A stretch of DNA of 33,934 nt from an uncultured Eubacteriales bacterium. Its GTDB lineage: Bacteria; Bacillota; Clostridia; Oscillospirales; Oscillospiraceae. The notes under the pieces were generated by a model. That model did no database searches and was not told the origin of the DNA. It saw only the letters and a program-made list of their open reading frames with translations. Each line of letters opens with the position of its first letter. Positions within the stretch are counted from its first letter, which is position 1. The stretch lies in the NCBI GenBank assembly GCA_900319275.1, contig ONNS01000001.1, positions 83,448-117,381 on the forward strand. Direction: 5' to 3'. Of this stretch, positions 14,372 to 21,971 are shown in pieces. A program made the position numbers and the translations under genes.

Positions 14372-15414
14372 AGGCTCTGATCGCCATGAGCGGCGGGGTC
14401 GATTCCTCGGTGGCGGCCTCGCTGATGCTGCGGCAGGGCATTGGCGCGCACGGCGTCACGATGTGCCTGCAGGAGAGCGCACGCAGCGAGCGCGACATCG
14501 CCGACGCGGCCGCCGTCTGCCGCGCGCTGGGGATCGAGCACACCGTGCTCGACTGCCGCGCGGCCTTCGCGCGCGAGGTCGAGGACGCCTTTGTCGCGGC
14601 CTATGAGAACGGCCGAACCCCGAACCCCTGCATCATCTGCAATAAAAAACTGAAATTCGGCCGCCTGATGGAGGCCGCGGACGAGCGCGGGCTCGATCTG
14701 GTCGTCACGGGGCACTATGCGCGTGTCGCCTATGACAAGCCGAGCGGGCGCTGGCTGCTGAAAAAAGGCCTGGACGAGCCGAAGGATCAGAGCTATTTCC
14801 TCTATCTGCTCAGCCAGGAGCAGCTTGCGCGCGTGCGCTTTCCCTTGGGGGACTACACAAAGGACGAGGCCCGCGCGCTGGCCGACGAGCTGCGCTTCCT
14901 CAACGCGCGCAAGCACGATTCGCAGGATATCTGCTTTGTGCCCGACGGCGATTATGCCGCCTTTGTTGAGCGCTACAGCGGCAAACACTTTCCCGAGGGG
15001 GATTTTGTCGACCCCGAGGGCCATATCGTCGGCAGACATAAGGGTATCATCCGCTATACGGTCGGCCAGCGCAAGGGCCTGGGTCTCGCGAGCACGGCGC
15101 CCTGGTACGTCGCCGGGGTGGACGCGGATCGCAACGAGGTGCGCCTGACGCACGGCGAGGGACTCTGGAAGCGGACCGTTTACGCCGAGGCTCTCAACTG
15201 GATCGCAGTGCCCGGCATCGACGGGGAACTGCGCTGCTGCGCCAAGCTCCGCTCGCGCCACCGCGAGCAGCCCTGCACGGCGGTCATCGAGAACGGCCGC
15301 CTGCGCGTCGATTTCGACGAGCCGCAGCGCGCGCCGACGCTCGGCCAGGCCCTGGTGCTCTATGACGGCGATACGGTGCTCGGCGGCGGCACGATCTGCG
15401 AGGTGCAGCCATGA
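14368..15414 (+). CDS. mnmA: tRNA-specific 2-thiouridylase MnmA
   Basis: Forms 2-thiouridine at wobble position 34 of Lys, Glu and Gln tRNAs, using ATP and persulfide sulfur. The 348-aa protein has the PP-loop SGGVDSS (8-14), the catalytic Cys88 in TPNPCIICNKKLKF and the second redox Cys189 in HDSQDICFVP. These are followed by IRYTVGQRKGLG and the C-terminal beta-barrel. Length is close to the family norm of about 360. ATG 14368 is selected by GGAAGGAG seven bases upstream; the longer open frame starting at 14233 has no such site. The stop overlaps tcdA by ATGA. Confidence 0.96.
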   Translation: MKALIAMSGGVDSSVAASLMLRQGIGAHGVTMCLQESARSERDIADAAAVCRALGIEHTVLDCRAAFAREVEDAFVAAYENGRTPNPCIICNKKLKFGRLMEAADERGLDLVVTGHYARVAYDKPSGRWLLKKGLDEPKDQSYFLYLLSQEQLARVRFPLGDYTKDEARALADELRFLNARKHDSQDICFVPDGDYAAFVERYSGKHFPEGDFVDPEGHIVGRHKGIIRYTVGQRKGLGLASTAPWYVAGVDADRNEVRLTHGEGLWKRTVYAEALNWIAVPGIDGELRCCAKLRSRHREQPCTAVIENGRLRVDFDEPQRAPTLGQALVLYDGDTVLGGGTICEVQP

Positions 15415-16175
15415 ACGAGTACTTTTCCCGCACCGAGCTGCTGCTCGGCAGCGCTGCTGTGGACGCGCTGCGCCGCGCGCGCGTCGCCGTGTTCGGCGTC
15501 GGCGGCGTCGGCGGCTATGTCGTCGAGGCACTGGCCCGCGCCGGCGTCGGCGCGCTGGATCTGATCGACAGCGACACCGTCGCCCCGTCGAATCTCAACC
15601 GGCAGATCATCGCCCTGCACAGCACGATCGGTATGTATAAGGTCGACGCGGCCGCGGCGCGCGTGCGTGATATCAACCCCGCCTGCGCTGTGACGCCGTA
15701 CCGCTGCTTTTTCCTGCCCGAGACCGAAGGACAGTTTGATTTTACACGCTACGACTATGTGGTCGACGCGATCGACACGGTCACCGGCAAGCTCGCCCTG
15801 ATCGAAAAGGCGCGCGCAGCCGGAACGCCGATCATCTGCGCGATGGGGGCGGGGAACAAGCTGCACCCCGAGCGCTTTGAGATCGCCGATATTTACGAAA
15901 CCAGCGTCTGTCCGCTCGCGCGCGTCATGCGCAAGGAGTGCAAAAAACGCGGCATCGAGCATCTGAAGGTCGTCTACTCGAAGGAGCCGCCCCTCATGCC
16001 CGATCCCGCGCTTGAGACCGCGGCCCGCGCCGAGACCCCCGATCGGCGGGATATCCCCGGTTCGGTCTCGTTCACGCCTTCGGCGGCCGGACTGATCCTG
16101 GCCGGCGAGGTCGTGCGCGACCTGCTGCGCGCGGGCACTGCCGGGAAAACAGCAAAGGAACAGGAGACACTATGA
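15411..16175 (+). CDS. tcdA: tRNA threonylcarbamoyladenosine dehydratase TcdA (ThiF/E1-like)
   Basis: Cyclises t6A37 to ct6A37 in ANN-decoding tRNAs after ATP activation. The 254-aa protein opens MNEYFSRTELLLGSAAVDAL, has the nucleotide-binding GVGGVGGYVVEALARAG (29-45), Asp53/Asp55 and the NLNRQI motif. It then has VVDAIDTVTGKLALI, SVCPLARVMRKECKKRGI and C-terminal PGSVSFTPSAAGLILAGEVVRDLL. This pattern is specific to the TcdA/CsdL group rather than MoeB or ThiF, which carry zinc Cys pairs absent here. It is coupled to mnmA upstream and to the TtcA-like gene downstream by ATGA overlaps. Confidence 0.93.
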   Translation: MNEYFSRTELLLGSAAVDALRRARVAVFGVGGVGGYVVEALARAGVGALDLIDSDTVAPSNLNRQIIALHSTIGMYKVDAAAARVRDINPACAVTPYRCFFLPETEGQFDFTRYDYVVDAIDTVTGKLALIEKARAAGTPIICAMGAGNKLHPERFEIADIYETSVCPLARVMRKECKKRGIEHLKVVYSKEPPLMPDPALETAARAETPDRRDIPGSVSFTPSAAGLILAGEVVRDLLRAGTAGKTAKEQETL

Positions 16176-17023
16176 ATCGTAATCTCGACCGCTGCCAGCT
16201 TATCGAGCGCAGCATCAACACCAAATTCCGCAAAGCGCTATGGACGCCGTTTATCCAGGCCATCCGCGAGTATGAGCTGATCGAGCCCAACGACAAAATC
16301 GCGGTCTGCATTTCGGGCGGCAAGGACTCGATGCTGATGGCCAAGCTCCTGCAGGAGCTGCAGAAGCACAGCGATTTCCCGTTCGAGTTGGTCTATCTCG
16401 TCATGGACCCGGGCTACGCCCCGGTGAACCGTCAAAAAATTGAGGATAACGCTTCGCTGCTGCGCATCCCGATCACGGTTTTCGAGAGCGATATCTTCGC
16501 CGCGGCGGATTCGGTGCAGCAAAACCCCTGCTACCTCTGCGCCCGCATGCGGCGCGGCGCGCTCTATGCCAAAGCGCAGGAGCTGGGCTGCCGGAAGATC
16601 GCGCTCGGCCATCACTTTTCCGACGTGATCGAGACGACGGTCATGGCCATGTTCTACGGCGCACAGCTGCAGGCCATGCTGCCAAAGCTCCACAGCCAGA
16701 ACTTCCCCGGCATGACGCTGATCCGCCCGATGTATGCCATCCACGAGGAGGACATCCTGGCCTGGTGCCGCTATAACGAGCTCAGCTTCATCCAGTGTGC
16801 CTGCCGACTGACCGAGCGGGTGCACAACAGCGCCGACGGCGTGGGGGGCAGCAAGCGCCAGGAGATCAAGCTGCTGCTGCGCGAGCTGCGGAAGACCAAT
16901 CCCAATATTGAGAAAAACATCTTCCGCGCGATCCATTCGGTCAGTCTGGACACCTTCCCGGCCTATAAGACCGAGGGCGAACTGCACAGCTTTCTCGAGC
17001 GCTTCCGTGCGATGGAGGAATGA
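16172..17023 (+). CDS. TtcA-family tRNA thiolation ATPase (PP-loop)
   Basis: A 283-aa member of the TtcA/TtuA group, which thiolates tRNA (2-thiocytidine-32 in TtcA). The PP-loop is CISGGKDSM (46-54). Candidate iron-sulfur ligands are Cys120 and Cys123 in PCYLCARMRRG and Cys209/Cys211 in QCACRLT, spaced as in TtcA. GHHFSDVIETTVMAMFYG is the conserved helix. Firmicutes members of this family have not all been assigned a tRNA position, so I leave the symbol empty. It is the third gene of the tRNA-modification operon, starting at ATG 16172 overlapping the tcdA stop. Confidence 0.85.
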   Translation: MNRNLDRCQLIERSINTKFRKALWTPFIQAIREYELIEPNDKIAVCISGGKDSMLMAKLLQELQKHSDFPFELVYLVMDPGYAPVNRQKIEDNASLLRIPITVFESDIFAAADSVQQNPCYLCARMRRGALYAKAQELGCRKIALGHHFSDVIETTVMAMFYGAQLQAMLPKLHSQNFPGMTLIRPMYAIHEEDILAWCRYNELSFIQCACRLTERVHNSADGVGGSKRQEIKLLLRELRKTNPNIEKNIFRAIHSVSLDTFPAYKTEGELHSFLERFRAMEE

Positions 17024-17072
17024 TACCAACATACCGCTGAGGGCCATACCGGCACAGCAGGCAAGCCACGGA

Positions 17073-17105
17073 AGGTTTACATAATCATTTTACAGGTTTA
17101 CGTAA
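17073..17105 (+). promoter_or_regulatory. Direct repeats 21 bp apart upstream of an envelope-gene promoter
   Basis: AGGTTTACATAA (17073-17084) and AGGTTTACGTAA (17094-17105) differ at one base and begin 21 bp apart, two helical turns, with another TTTAC at 17089. They end 9 bp before the -35 box at 17114. This layout suits a regulator that binds one face of the helix, for example an OmpR/PhoB-type activator. The function is inferred. Confidence 0.5.
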
Positions 17106-17113
17106 CTTTCCTC

Positions 17114-17142
17114 TTGCATTCTTCAATATTCTGTAATATACT
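17114..17142 (+). promoter_or_regulatory. Promoter of the SGNH/DUF4358 gene
   Basis: TTGCAT (17114-17119), a 17-bp spacer and TATACT (17137-17142) precede the GTG start by about 33 bp. Confidence 0.62.
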
Positions 17143-17174
17143 GAAAAATACATAGAATAAAGGGGGAGTCTGTC

Positions 17175-18314
17175 GTGGAACGCCGCCGCTCTGAAATTGC
17201 CGCTGTGCTGCTTTGCATCAGCGTGCTGCTCTGCGCCTTCACGAGGCTCCCTGTTTTTGCCGCGGCGGAGACGCCGGAGGCAGCGTCGGCACTTCCCCTC
17301 GAGGACAGCTGGTTTGACGATGCGGTATTAATCGGCGATTCGATCGCCGGTACGCTGCAGGCCTACGCCGAGCAGCACAGTCAACTGGGCTCGGCGCTGT
17401 TCTTCTGCCGCACGAACTACTCGATCACGTCGGCTGTCAACGGTTCGATGCTGCTCTACTACCGCGGCGGCGGTTACAAGCCGAACACCCTGCTGCCCCA
17501 GACAGGGGCGAAAAAGGTCTTTTTTCTGATCGGCATGAACGATGTCGGCAGCTACGACGACGGGCGGTACGCCTCGCTGTGGAGCACACTTGTCGACGGG
17601 ATCCGCGAAAACGCGCCGGAGATCCGTATATTCTTTCAGTCGGTCACGCCGATGATGAAATCGCTGCCGAACAACGCGCTGACGAATGCCCGGATCGACC
17701 GTTATAACGAGCTGCTGCGCGATTTCTGCGAGGAGAACGACTGTTGCTACGTCGATGTGACAAGCATCTTCAAAGACGATGACGGCACACTGCGCGACGA
17801 GCTCTGCCGGGACGGCTATGTCCATCTGATTCTCGATGCCGGCGCGCTGTGGTGCGCTGCACTGAAGGATCCGGCCAATTACTCGCGCGATCTCTATGGG
17901 GACTGGGCCGCGCAGGAAGACGGCCGCGGTGCGGATCTGCGGGCATATTATGACGCTCTGGCAGTCGAAGCAAAGCTGGAGGACATGGTGATGCTGTCCT
18001 CGTCAACGGTCTATAACGCCTACGGTATCGCGCCGGAGGATTACAGACAGGGCATTGCCGCGCTCTGCGGCGACAGTGTGCGCGTCGATGAGATCTGGCT
18101 GTTCGAGGCCGCGGACGAAGATGCCGCCGTGCGGATTCTGGCCGCGGCGCAGGCACGTATCGAGGCCAGACGAGAAGAGATGGAGGGCTATCTCCCCGAT
18201 CAGTATGAAATCACGCGGCACGCCGTTGCTGTCCGCGAGGGCCGGTATGCGGCGCTGTTCATCACGGCGACGAGCGGGAAAATGGCGCAGGATTTCAGGC
18301 AGGCCGTCCAGTGA
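17175..18314 (+). CDS. Exported SGNH/GDSL hydrolase fused to a DUF4358 domain
   Basis: A 379-aa protein starting at GTG 17175 (AAGGGGGAG upstream). A signal peptide or anchor spans about 8-31 (VLLCISVLLCAFTRLPVFAAA). The SGNH esterase-like domain follows: block I LIGDSIAG with nucleophile Ser56, block III LIGMNDVG with Asn122, and a C-terminal RDGYVHL with Asp213 and His217. Members of this fold often remove acyl groups from cell-wall or surface polysaccharides. Residues about 265-379 (DMVMLSSSTVYNAYGI..., EGRYAALFIT) match DUF4358, a secreted domain of unknown role. The next gene is a paralogue of residues 40-235 only. Confidence 0.85.
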   Translation: MERRRSEIAAVLLCISVLLCAFTRLPVFAAAETPEAASALPLEDSWFDDAVLIGDSIAGTLQAYAEQHSQLGSALFFCRTNYSITSAVNGSMLLYYRGGGYKPNTLLPQTGAKKVFFLIGMNDVGSYDDGRYASLWSTLVDGIRENAPEIRIFFQSVTPMMKSLPNNALTNARIDRYNELLRDFCEENDCCYVDVTSIFKDDDGTLRDELCRDGYVHLILDAGALWCAALKDPANYSRDLYGDWAAQEDGRGADLRAYYDALAVEAKLEDMVMLSSSTVYNAYGIAPEDYRQGIAALCGDSVRVDEIWLFEAADEDAAVRILAAAQARIEARREEMEGYLPDQYEITRHAVAVREGRYAALFITATSGKMAQDFRQAVQ

Positions 18315-18369
18315 TCGGGCAGCTTTGCCGCATTTGGGAAAAACTTGTCAGAATTTGTTGGATTCTCTC

Positions 18370-18398
18370 TTGATTCGATCCGCTTATTATACTATAAT
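18370..18398 (+). promoter_or_regulatory. Promoter of the SGNH-like lipoprotein gene
   Basis: TTGATT (18370-18375), a 17-bp spacer and a perfect TATAAT (18393-18398), giving a 5'UTR of about 50 nt. The two SGNH genes therefore need not share one transcript. Confidence 0.7.
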
Positions 18399-18454
18399 TC
18401 TTCATGTATTATGTCGGCCCGTCCCGTATCGGGCGGGGATAGGGGGATACAGCT

Positions 18455-19438
18455 ATGAAAAAGAAGTTACAGTTGGCCGTTGTGCTGTCGTTGCTGGCGC
18501 TGCTTCTGGCCTCCTGTTCCACCCGCGCCTATTATGAACAGGCAAAGGGGCAGGGCGGACAGCAGTCGATTTTCGCCAACGGCCAGACCTGGTCTACCGA
18601 CGGTGCCGCGGCGGTGCCGGACGCGGCGGCGAACCCTGTTGCCGATGCCGCGGTGACTGACGGCAGCATCGTGATCCTGGATGCCACGCAGATGGCAGAC
18701 GATGTTCAGACCGCGCCTCCGGTCGATCCCTCCGCAACAGAGAATCCTGTCAGTGCCAACACCCCGTCGGAAGTAGAGGCGCCGGTCGTCACGCCGCAGC
18801 TGGTCGATACCGCGATCCCTGTCGATCTGATGGAACCGTCTTGGTTTGACGATGCGCTCTTTGTCGGCGGCGACGTCTGCGGTACGCTGGCCTACTACGC
18901 CGAGCACAGCAACGGCGGACTGGGCGAGGCGCTCTTCCTGACACGCACGAGCTTTACACTCTCCTCGGCGGTAAACGGCACCATGGCGCTGGCATACCGC
19001 GGCGGCTGGTACAGCATCCCGAACGCGGTCAAGGCGAGCGGCTGCAGCAAGGTCTTTCTGGTGCTCGGTATCGAGGATATCGGCCGTGTGGAAGACGAAG
19101 CCTATAAAAAGCTCTGGAGCGATCTGATCACGGCAATCCAGGAGGCAAACCCCGATGTTCGGATCTTTGTCGAGTCCATCACGCCTGTCGCCTCCGGGCA
19201 TGACAATTCCCGCATCAATAACGCAAAAATCAATGCGTATAACGACTATCTCAAGGACTACTGCTCGCGCAGCGGCTGCAACTATGTCGATGTGAACACC
19301 GGACTGAAGGACGCAAACGGCAATCTCGACAGTAAGCTGTGCCGCGACGGCTATTATCTGTTCCGCATTGATGCCGGTGAGACCTGGGCCGGCCTTCTGC
19401 GCAATCCCAACAACTATGCTTATGACCCGCGCGGCTGA
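18455..19438 (+). CDS. SGNH-like lipoprotein lacking catalytic residues (pseudo-hydrolase)
   Basis: A 327-aa lipoprotein: signal peptide with lipobox LASC (acylated Cys21), an Ala/Pro/Thr-rich spacer to about residue 125, then one SGNH-like domain. It aligns with the preceding protein (SWFDDA, SAVNG, YRGG, RIF, YVDV, LCRDGY). The key positions are changed: the GDS serine is Asp140 (VGGDVCG), the GMND asparagine is Glu207 (GIED), and the final His is Leu302 (RDGYYLF). It is therefore very unlikely to hydrolyse esters by the usual mechanism. It may bind glycan or regulate the active paralogue. The DUF4358 domain is missing. ATG 18455 follows AGGGGGA. Confidence 0.85.
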   Translation: MKKKLQLAVVLSLLALLLASCSTRAYYEQAKGQGGQQSIFANGQTWSTDGAAAVPDAAANPVADAAVTDGSIVILDATQMADDVQTAPPVDPSATENPVSANTPSEVEAPVVTPQLVDTAIPVDLMEPSWFDDALFVGGDVCGTLAYYAEHSNGGLGEALFLTRTSFTLSSAVNGTMALAYRGGWYSIPNAVKASGCSKVFLVLGIEDIGRVEDEAYKKLWSDLITAIQEANPDVRIFVESITPVASGHDNSRINNAKINAYNDYLKDYCSRSGCNYVDVNTGLKDANGNLDSKLCRDGYYLFRIDAGETWAGLLRNPNNYAYDPRG

Positions 19439-19462
19439 GCGTTGTTTTGCCGCATACGATAT

Positions 19463-19501
19463 GGAAAAACCTCTCGTGTTTTCGTCACGGGAGGTTTTTC
19501 C
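19463..19501. terminator. Intrinsic terminator after the SGNH-like lipoprotein gene
   Basis: A 16-bp stem (19463-19478 with 19486-19501, one T-G wobble) closes a 7-nt loop. The strand pattern AAAAACCTC...GAGGTTTTT fits a terminator usable from either side. Confidence 0.82.
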
Positions 19502-19589
19502 ACTGCTCTTGTGCAATCTGCCCTGCTGTATGATTACGGAGTGCCGACTTTTTGACATCCGTTTTTTTACATCCACAGTATCAAAAGGC

Positions 19590-19618
19590 TTTTCAAGCGC
19601 ATCTACTTGTGATAAAAT
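19590..19618 (+). promoter_or_regulatory. Putative extended -10 promoter of the DUF1002 gene
   Basis: TTTTCA (19590-19595), a 17-bp spacer and TAAAAT (19613-19618), preceded by TG at 19610-19611, forming an extended -10 element. A TTGACA at 19550-19555 has no matching -10 box. Confidence 0.5.
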
Positions 19619-19650
19619 ATAAAGAAAGCTTGGAAAAGGAGGTGTCTCAA

Positions 19651-20550
19651 TTGGATCCCAAAACGCAGAAACTGGTTGTCCGTGTGCTCTGCGCACTGCT
19701 GATCCTGCTGCTGATCCTCGGCATTGCTGTGCCCGCTTTTGCCGATGCGCCCTCGGCTCGCGTGGTGCTTGGCGCCGATCTGACCGAAGATCAGATCGCC
19801 CAGGTCTATTCGAATCTTGCCATAGTCCGCGGCTCGGTCGGTGAGCTTACGCTCACCAACGCCGAGGAGCGCCAGGTGCTGCAAGGCTTCGTTTCTGACG
19901 AGCAGCTTGGCACGCGCAGCGTTTCCTGTGTCTATTTCGAGCTACTGCCAGCCGGCTCGGGTCTCAGTGTTGCGGTCAGCAATGTCAACTGGGCCAGCCG
20001 CGAAATGGTCCTTCAGGCGCTTTCTACCGCCGGGATCACCGATGCGCGCGTCATCGTCACGGCGCCTTTTCCTGTCAGCGGCACGGCGGCGCTGGCCGGC
20101 GTGTACAAGGCTTACGCCAGTATTACCGGCAGAACGCTCGATGAAACCACGGCGGACGCCGGTACGCAGGAGCTGGCCACCACCGGAGAGCTGAGTGAAG
20201 CGCTCGGTGCGGCGGAAACCAGTCAGATCATCGGCGAGATGAAGGACAGGGCATCCGAGCTTGGCGGATTGTCTGACCAGGAACTGGATCGGCGTATCCG
20301 CGAGATCGCCTCCAGGGTCCATGTCAATCTGAGCGATTATCAGGTCGGAATGCTGCGGGATCTGTGCCGCACCTTTTCCAAACTGAATCCCGAAAATCTC
20401 AAAAAGAGTGCTGAGAATGTGCAGCAGACCATCGAGAACGTCAAGACCAACGGCGAGAAAGCCGTCGGCTTTTTCCAGCGTATGGGTGAGACACTGCAGA
20501 AGATCGCGTCTTTTCTGGAGAAGATCTCTGATTTCTTCTCTGGCGAATAG
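19651..20550 (+). CDS. DUF1002 exported protein (YpuA-like)
   Basis: A 299-aa protein of the DUF1002 family, which includes Bacillus YpuA; the molecular function is not known. The start is TTG 19651, decided by AAAGGAGGTG (19635-19644) six bases away; the upstream ATG at 19552 has no site. A signal peptide or anchor is at about 9-31 (LVVRVLCALLILLLILGIAVPAFA). The DUF1002 core follows: SARVVLGADLTEDQIAQVYSN, VSCVYFELLPAGSGLSVAVSNVNWAS, ALSTAGITDARVIVTAPFPVSGTAALAGVYKAY. The C-terminal third is helical and amphipathic (ENLKKSAENVQQTIENVK). It lies within the cluster of exported proteins. Confidence 0.88.
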   Translation: MDPKTQKLVVRVLCALLILLLILGIAVPAFADAPSARVVLGADLTEDQIAQVYSNLAIVRGSVGELTLTNAEERQVLQGFVSDEQLGTRSVSCVYFELLPAGSGLSVAVSNVNWASREMVLQALSTAGITDARVIVTAPFPVSGTAALAGVYKAYASITGRTLDETTADAGTQELATTGELSEALGAAETSQIIGEMKDRASELGGLSDQELDRRIREIASRVHVNLSDYQVGMLRDLCRTFSKLNPENLKKSAENVQQTIENVKTNGEKAVGFFQRMGETLQKIASFLEKISDFFSGE

Positions 20551-20668
20551 AGCGCGTCATGGCTGTTGCCGCGGCCTTGTGAACTAAGCCCTGGAGCAGC
20601 GGATGACGCCTTGCAGAATAGATGGACAGAATGCTGAAAAAAGCCCTCTGATAAGCGCATGAATCCTC

Positions 20669-20697
20669 TTGTGGTTTTTCACTGCTTGAGGTAAAAT
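20669..20697 (+). promoter_or_regulatory. Putative promoter of the zinc-ribbon/SH3 gene pair
   Basis: TTGTGG (20669-20674), a 17-bp spacer and TAAAAT (20692-20697) lie 34 bp before the start at 20731. It would serve both this gene and the hydrolase gene 14 bp downstream of it. Confidence 0.5.
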
Positions 20698-20730
20698 ATT
20701 GTAAACATATTCGAGAGAGGAGTGCGGCCA

Positions 20731-21957
20731 ATGAAATGCTGCCACTGTGGGAAAAGAATTCCCGATGAAAAGGAGATATGTCCGTATTGCGGGCATTTGC
20801 AATTAGAGATCGAGGTCAAGGAGGCCAATCGCCGCCGTACGATGAGAGTGTTGCTGGCGGTGCTGCTGTTTGCTGCGATTGCCGCAGGTATTGTCTTTTT
20901 CCTGCGTTATAAACCGACGAAAGCGGCGAACCCCGTGCCGACTGTCGACCCGCTGGCGGGCTATCTTGTCAGCGTGACACCCAGACCCGTATCCGCAGCG
21001 ACCGCCGAACCTGTCGAGACGACGGCGCCTGCGGCAGAGCCGACCGCGGAACCCGCGGCGGAAGCTACGGTTGAAGTGACCGCCGAGCCGACAGCGGAGC
21101 CCACGCCGGAGCCGACAGCAGAGCCAACGCCGGAGCCGACCGCGGAACCGACAGTCGCGCCGACGGCGGAGCCCACGGCGGAACCGGCGGTCGCGGCGAC
21201 CGCCGAGCCCACACCCGAACCGACCGCCGAGCCCACACCTGTTCCCACCGAGAGACCGCGCCCCGGCAAGGACGACATTGCCGGCATGCGGCTGCCGTTT
21301 GTGGCCCCGAAGAATGACAGCTGGCTGAGCGACTATGAGATCGTCTATGTGAAGCCCAACCATGAGGGAAGAGGCGTCTTCCTTCTCAACAGCCCCTCGA
21401 ACTTGAACTTTATCTGCGGTGTTGTATATGCGGGTCTGCCGCAGACGGCGCTGGCGCGTGAAAATGGCCACACGCTGATCCGCACCGATGACGGACGTCT
21501 CGGATGGGTGAAAACGTATCTGCTGACCGAGGGCACGCTGCTGTATCCCGAAACCACGCCTGTCGCCGAAACCACGCCTGTAGTCGAGACTGCGCAGACA
21601 GAGACAAATCCGGAACCCAGCGCCACAACGCAGCCGACGGTGATCGAGCAGAGCGCCGAGACACCGGCACCCGCTGTGCAGAATACGGTACAGAGCGCGG
21701 CGACGGAAGAACCCTCTGTCCAGAGCGCGACACAGAGCGCAAATAATGCCATTGCCAATGCTGTCGATAATGTGCTCTCCCATGTGTCGGATTCGCTGAC
21801 GAAAACCTATGTGGCGGATATCAGCAGTGCGATCTTCCATACTACCGACTGCAGCAAAGTCGGCGAAATCTCCGATGTCTATCGCTGGGAAAATACGAAG
21901 TCGCGGGAAGAGCTGCTTCGTCTGGGCTATGAGCCCTGCAGCGTCTGCAAACCGTAA
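20731..21957 (+). CDS. Membrane protein: cytosolic zinc ribbon, TM, Pro/Thr/Glu stalk, SH3-like domain, Ada-like Cys motif
   Basis: A 408-aa modular protein from ATG 20731 (GAGAGGAG upstream; the frame also has a GTG at 20722). In order: a zinc ribbon (C3-x2-C6 and C17PYC20) in the cytosol, one membrane segment (about 39-60), and a stalk of PTAEPT/PTPEPT repeats to about residue 180. Next comes an SH3-like module (FLLNSPSNLNFICGVVYAGL...DGRLGWVKTYLL), then a second low-complexity Thr/Gln/Ala stretch. The C-terminus has IFHTTDCSKV...ELLRLGYEPCSVCKP, a small Cys-based motif like the Ada metal-binding domain often found at the end of secreted nucleases and wall proteins. No enzyme motif is seen. 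Confidence 0.78.
   Translation: MKCCHCGKRIPDEKEICPYCGHLQLEIEVKEANRRRTMRVLLAVLLFAAIAAGIVFFLRYKPTKAANPVPTVDPLAGYLVSVTPRPVSAATAEPVETTAPAAEPTAEPAAEATVEVTAEPTAEPTPEPTAEPTPEPTAEPTVAPTAEPTAEPAVAATAEPTPEPTAEPTPVPTERPRPGKDDIAGMRLPFVAPKNDSWLSDYEIVYVKPNHEGRGVFLLNSPSNLNFICGVVYAGLPQTALARENGHTLIRTDDGRLGWVKTYLLTEGTLLYPETTPVAETTPVVETAQTETNPEPSATTQPTVIEQSAETPAPAVQNTVQSAATEEPSVQSATQSANNAIANAVDNVLSHVSDSLTKTYVADISSAIFHTTDCSKVGEISDVYRWENTKSREELLRLGYEPCSVCKP
21031..21258 (+). repeat. Degenerate coding tandem repeat (PTAEPT stalk)
   Basis: GC-rich codons for Pro-Thr-Ala/Pro-Glu recur with a period of about 12 bp (GAGCCGACAGCG-like units). The region encodes the extracellular stalk of the surrounding gene and may vary in length by slippage. 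Confidence 0.75.
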
Positions 21958-21971
21958 GGGGGAGCGCATCA

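Noticed and set aside
21031-21258. CRISPR-like or non-coding tandem repeat
   Set aside because: The repeats are in frame, encode Pro-Thr-Ala-Glu units, have a short period and no spacers.
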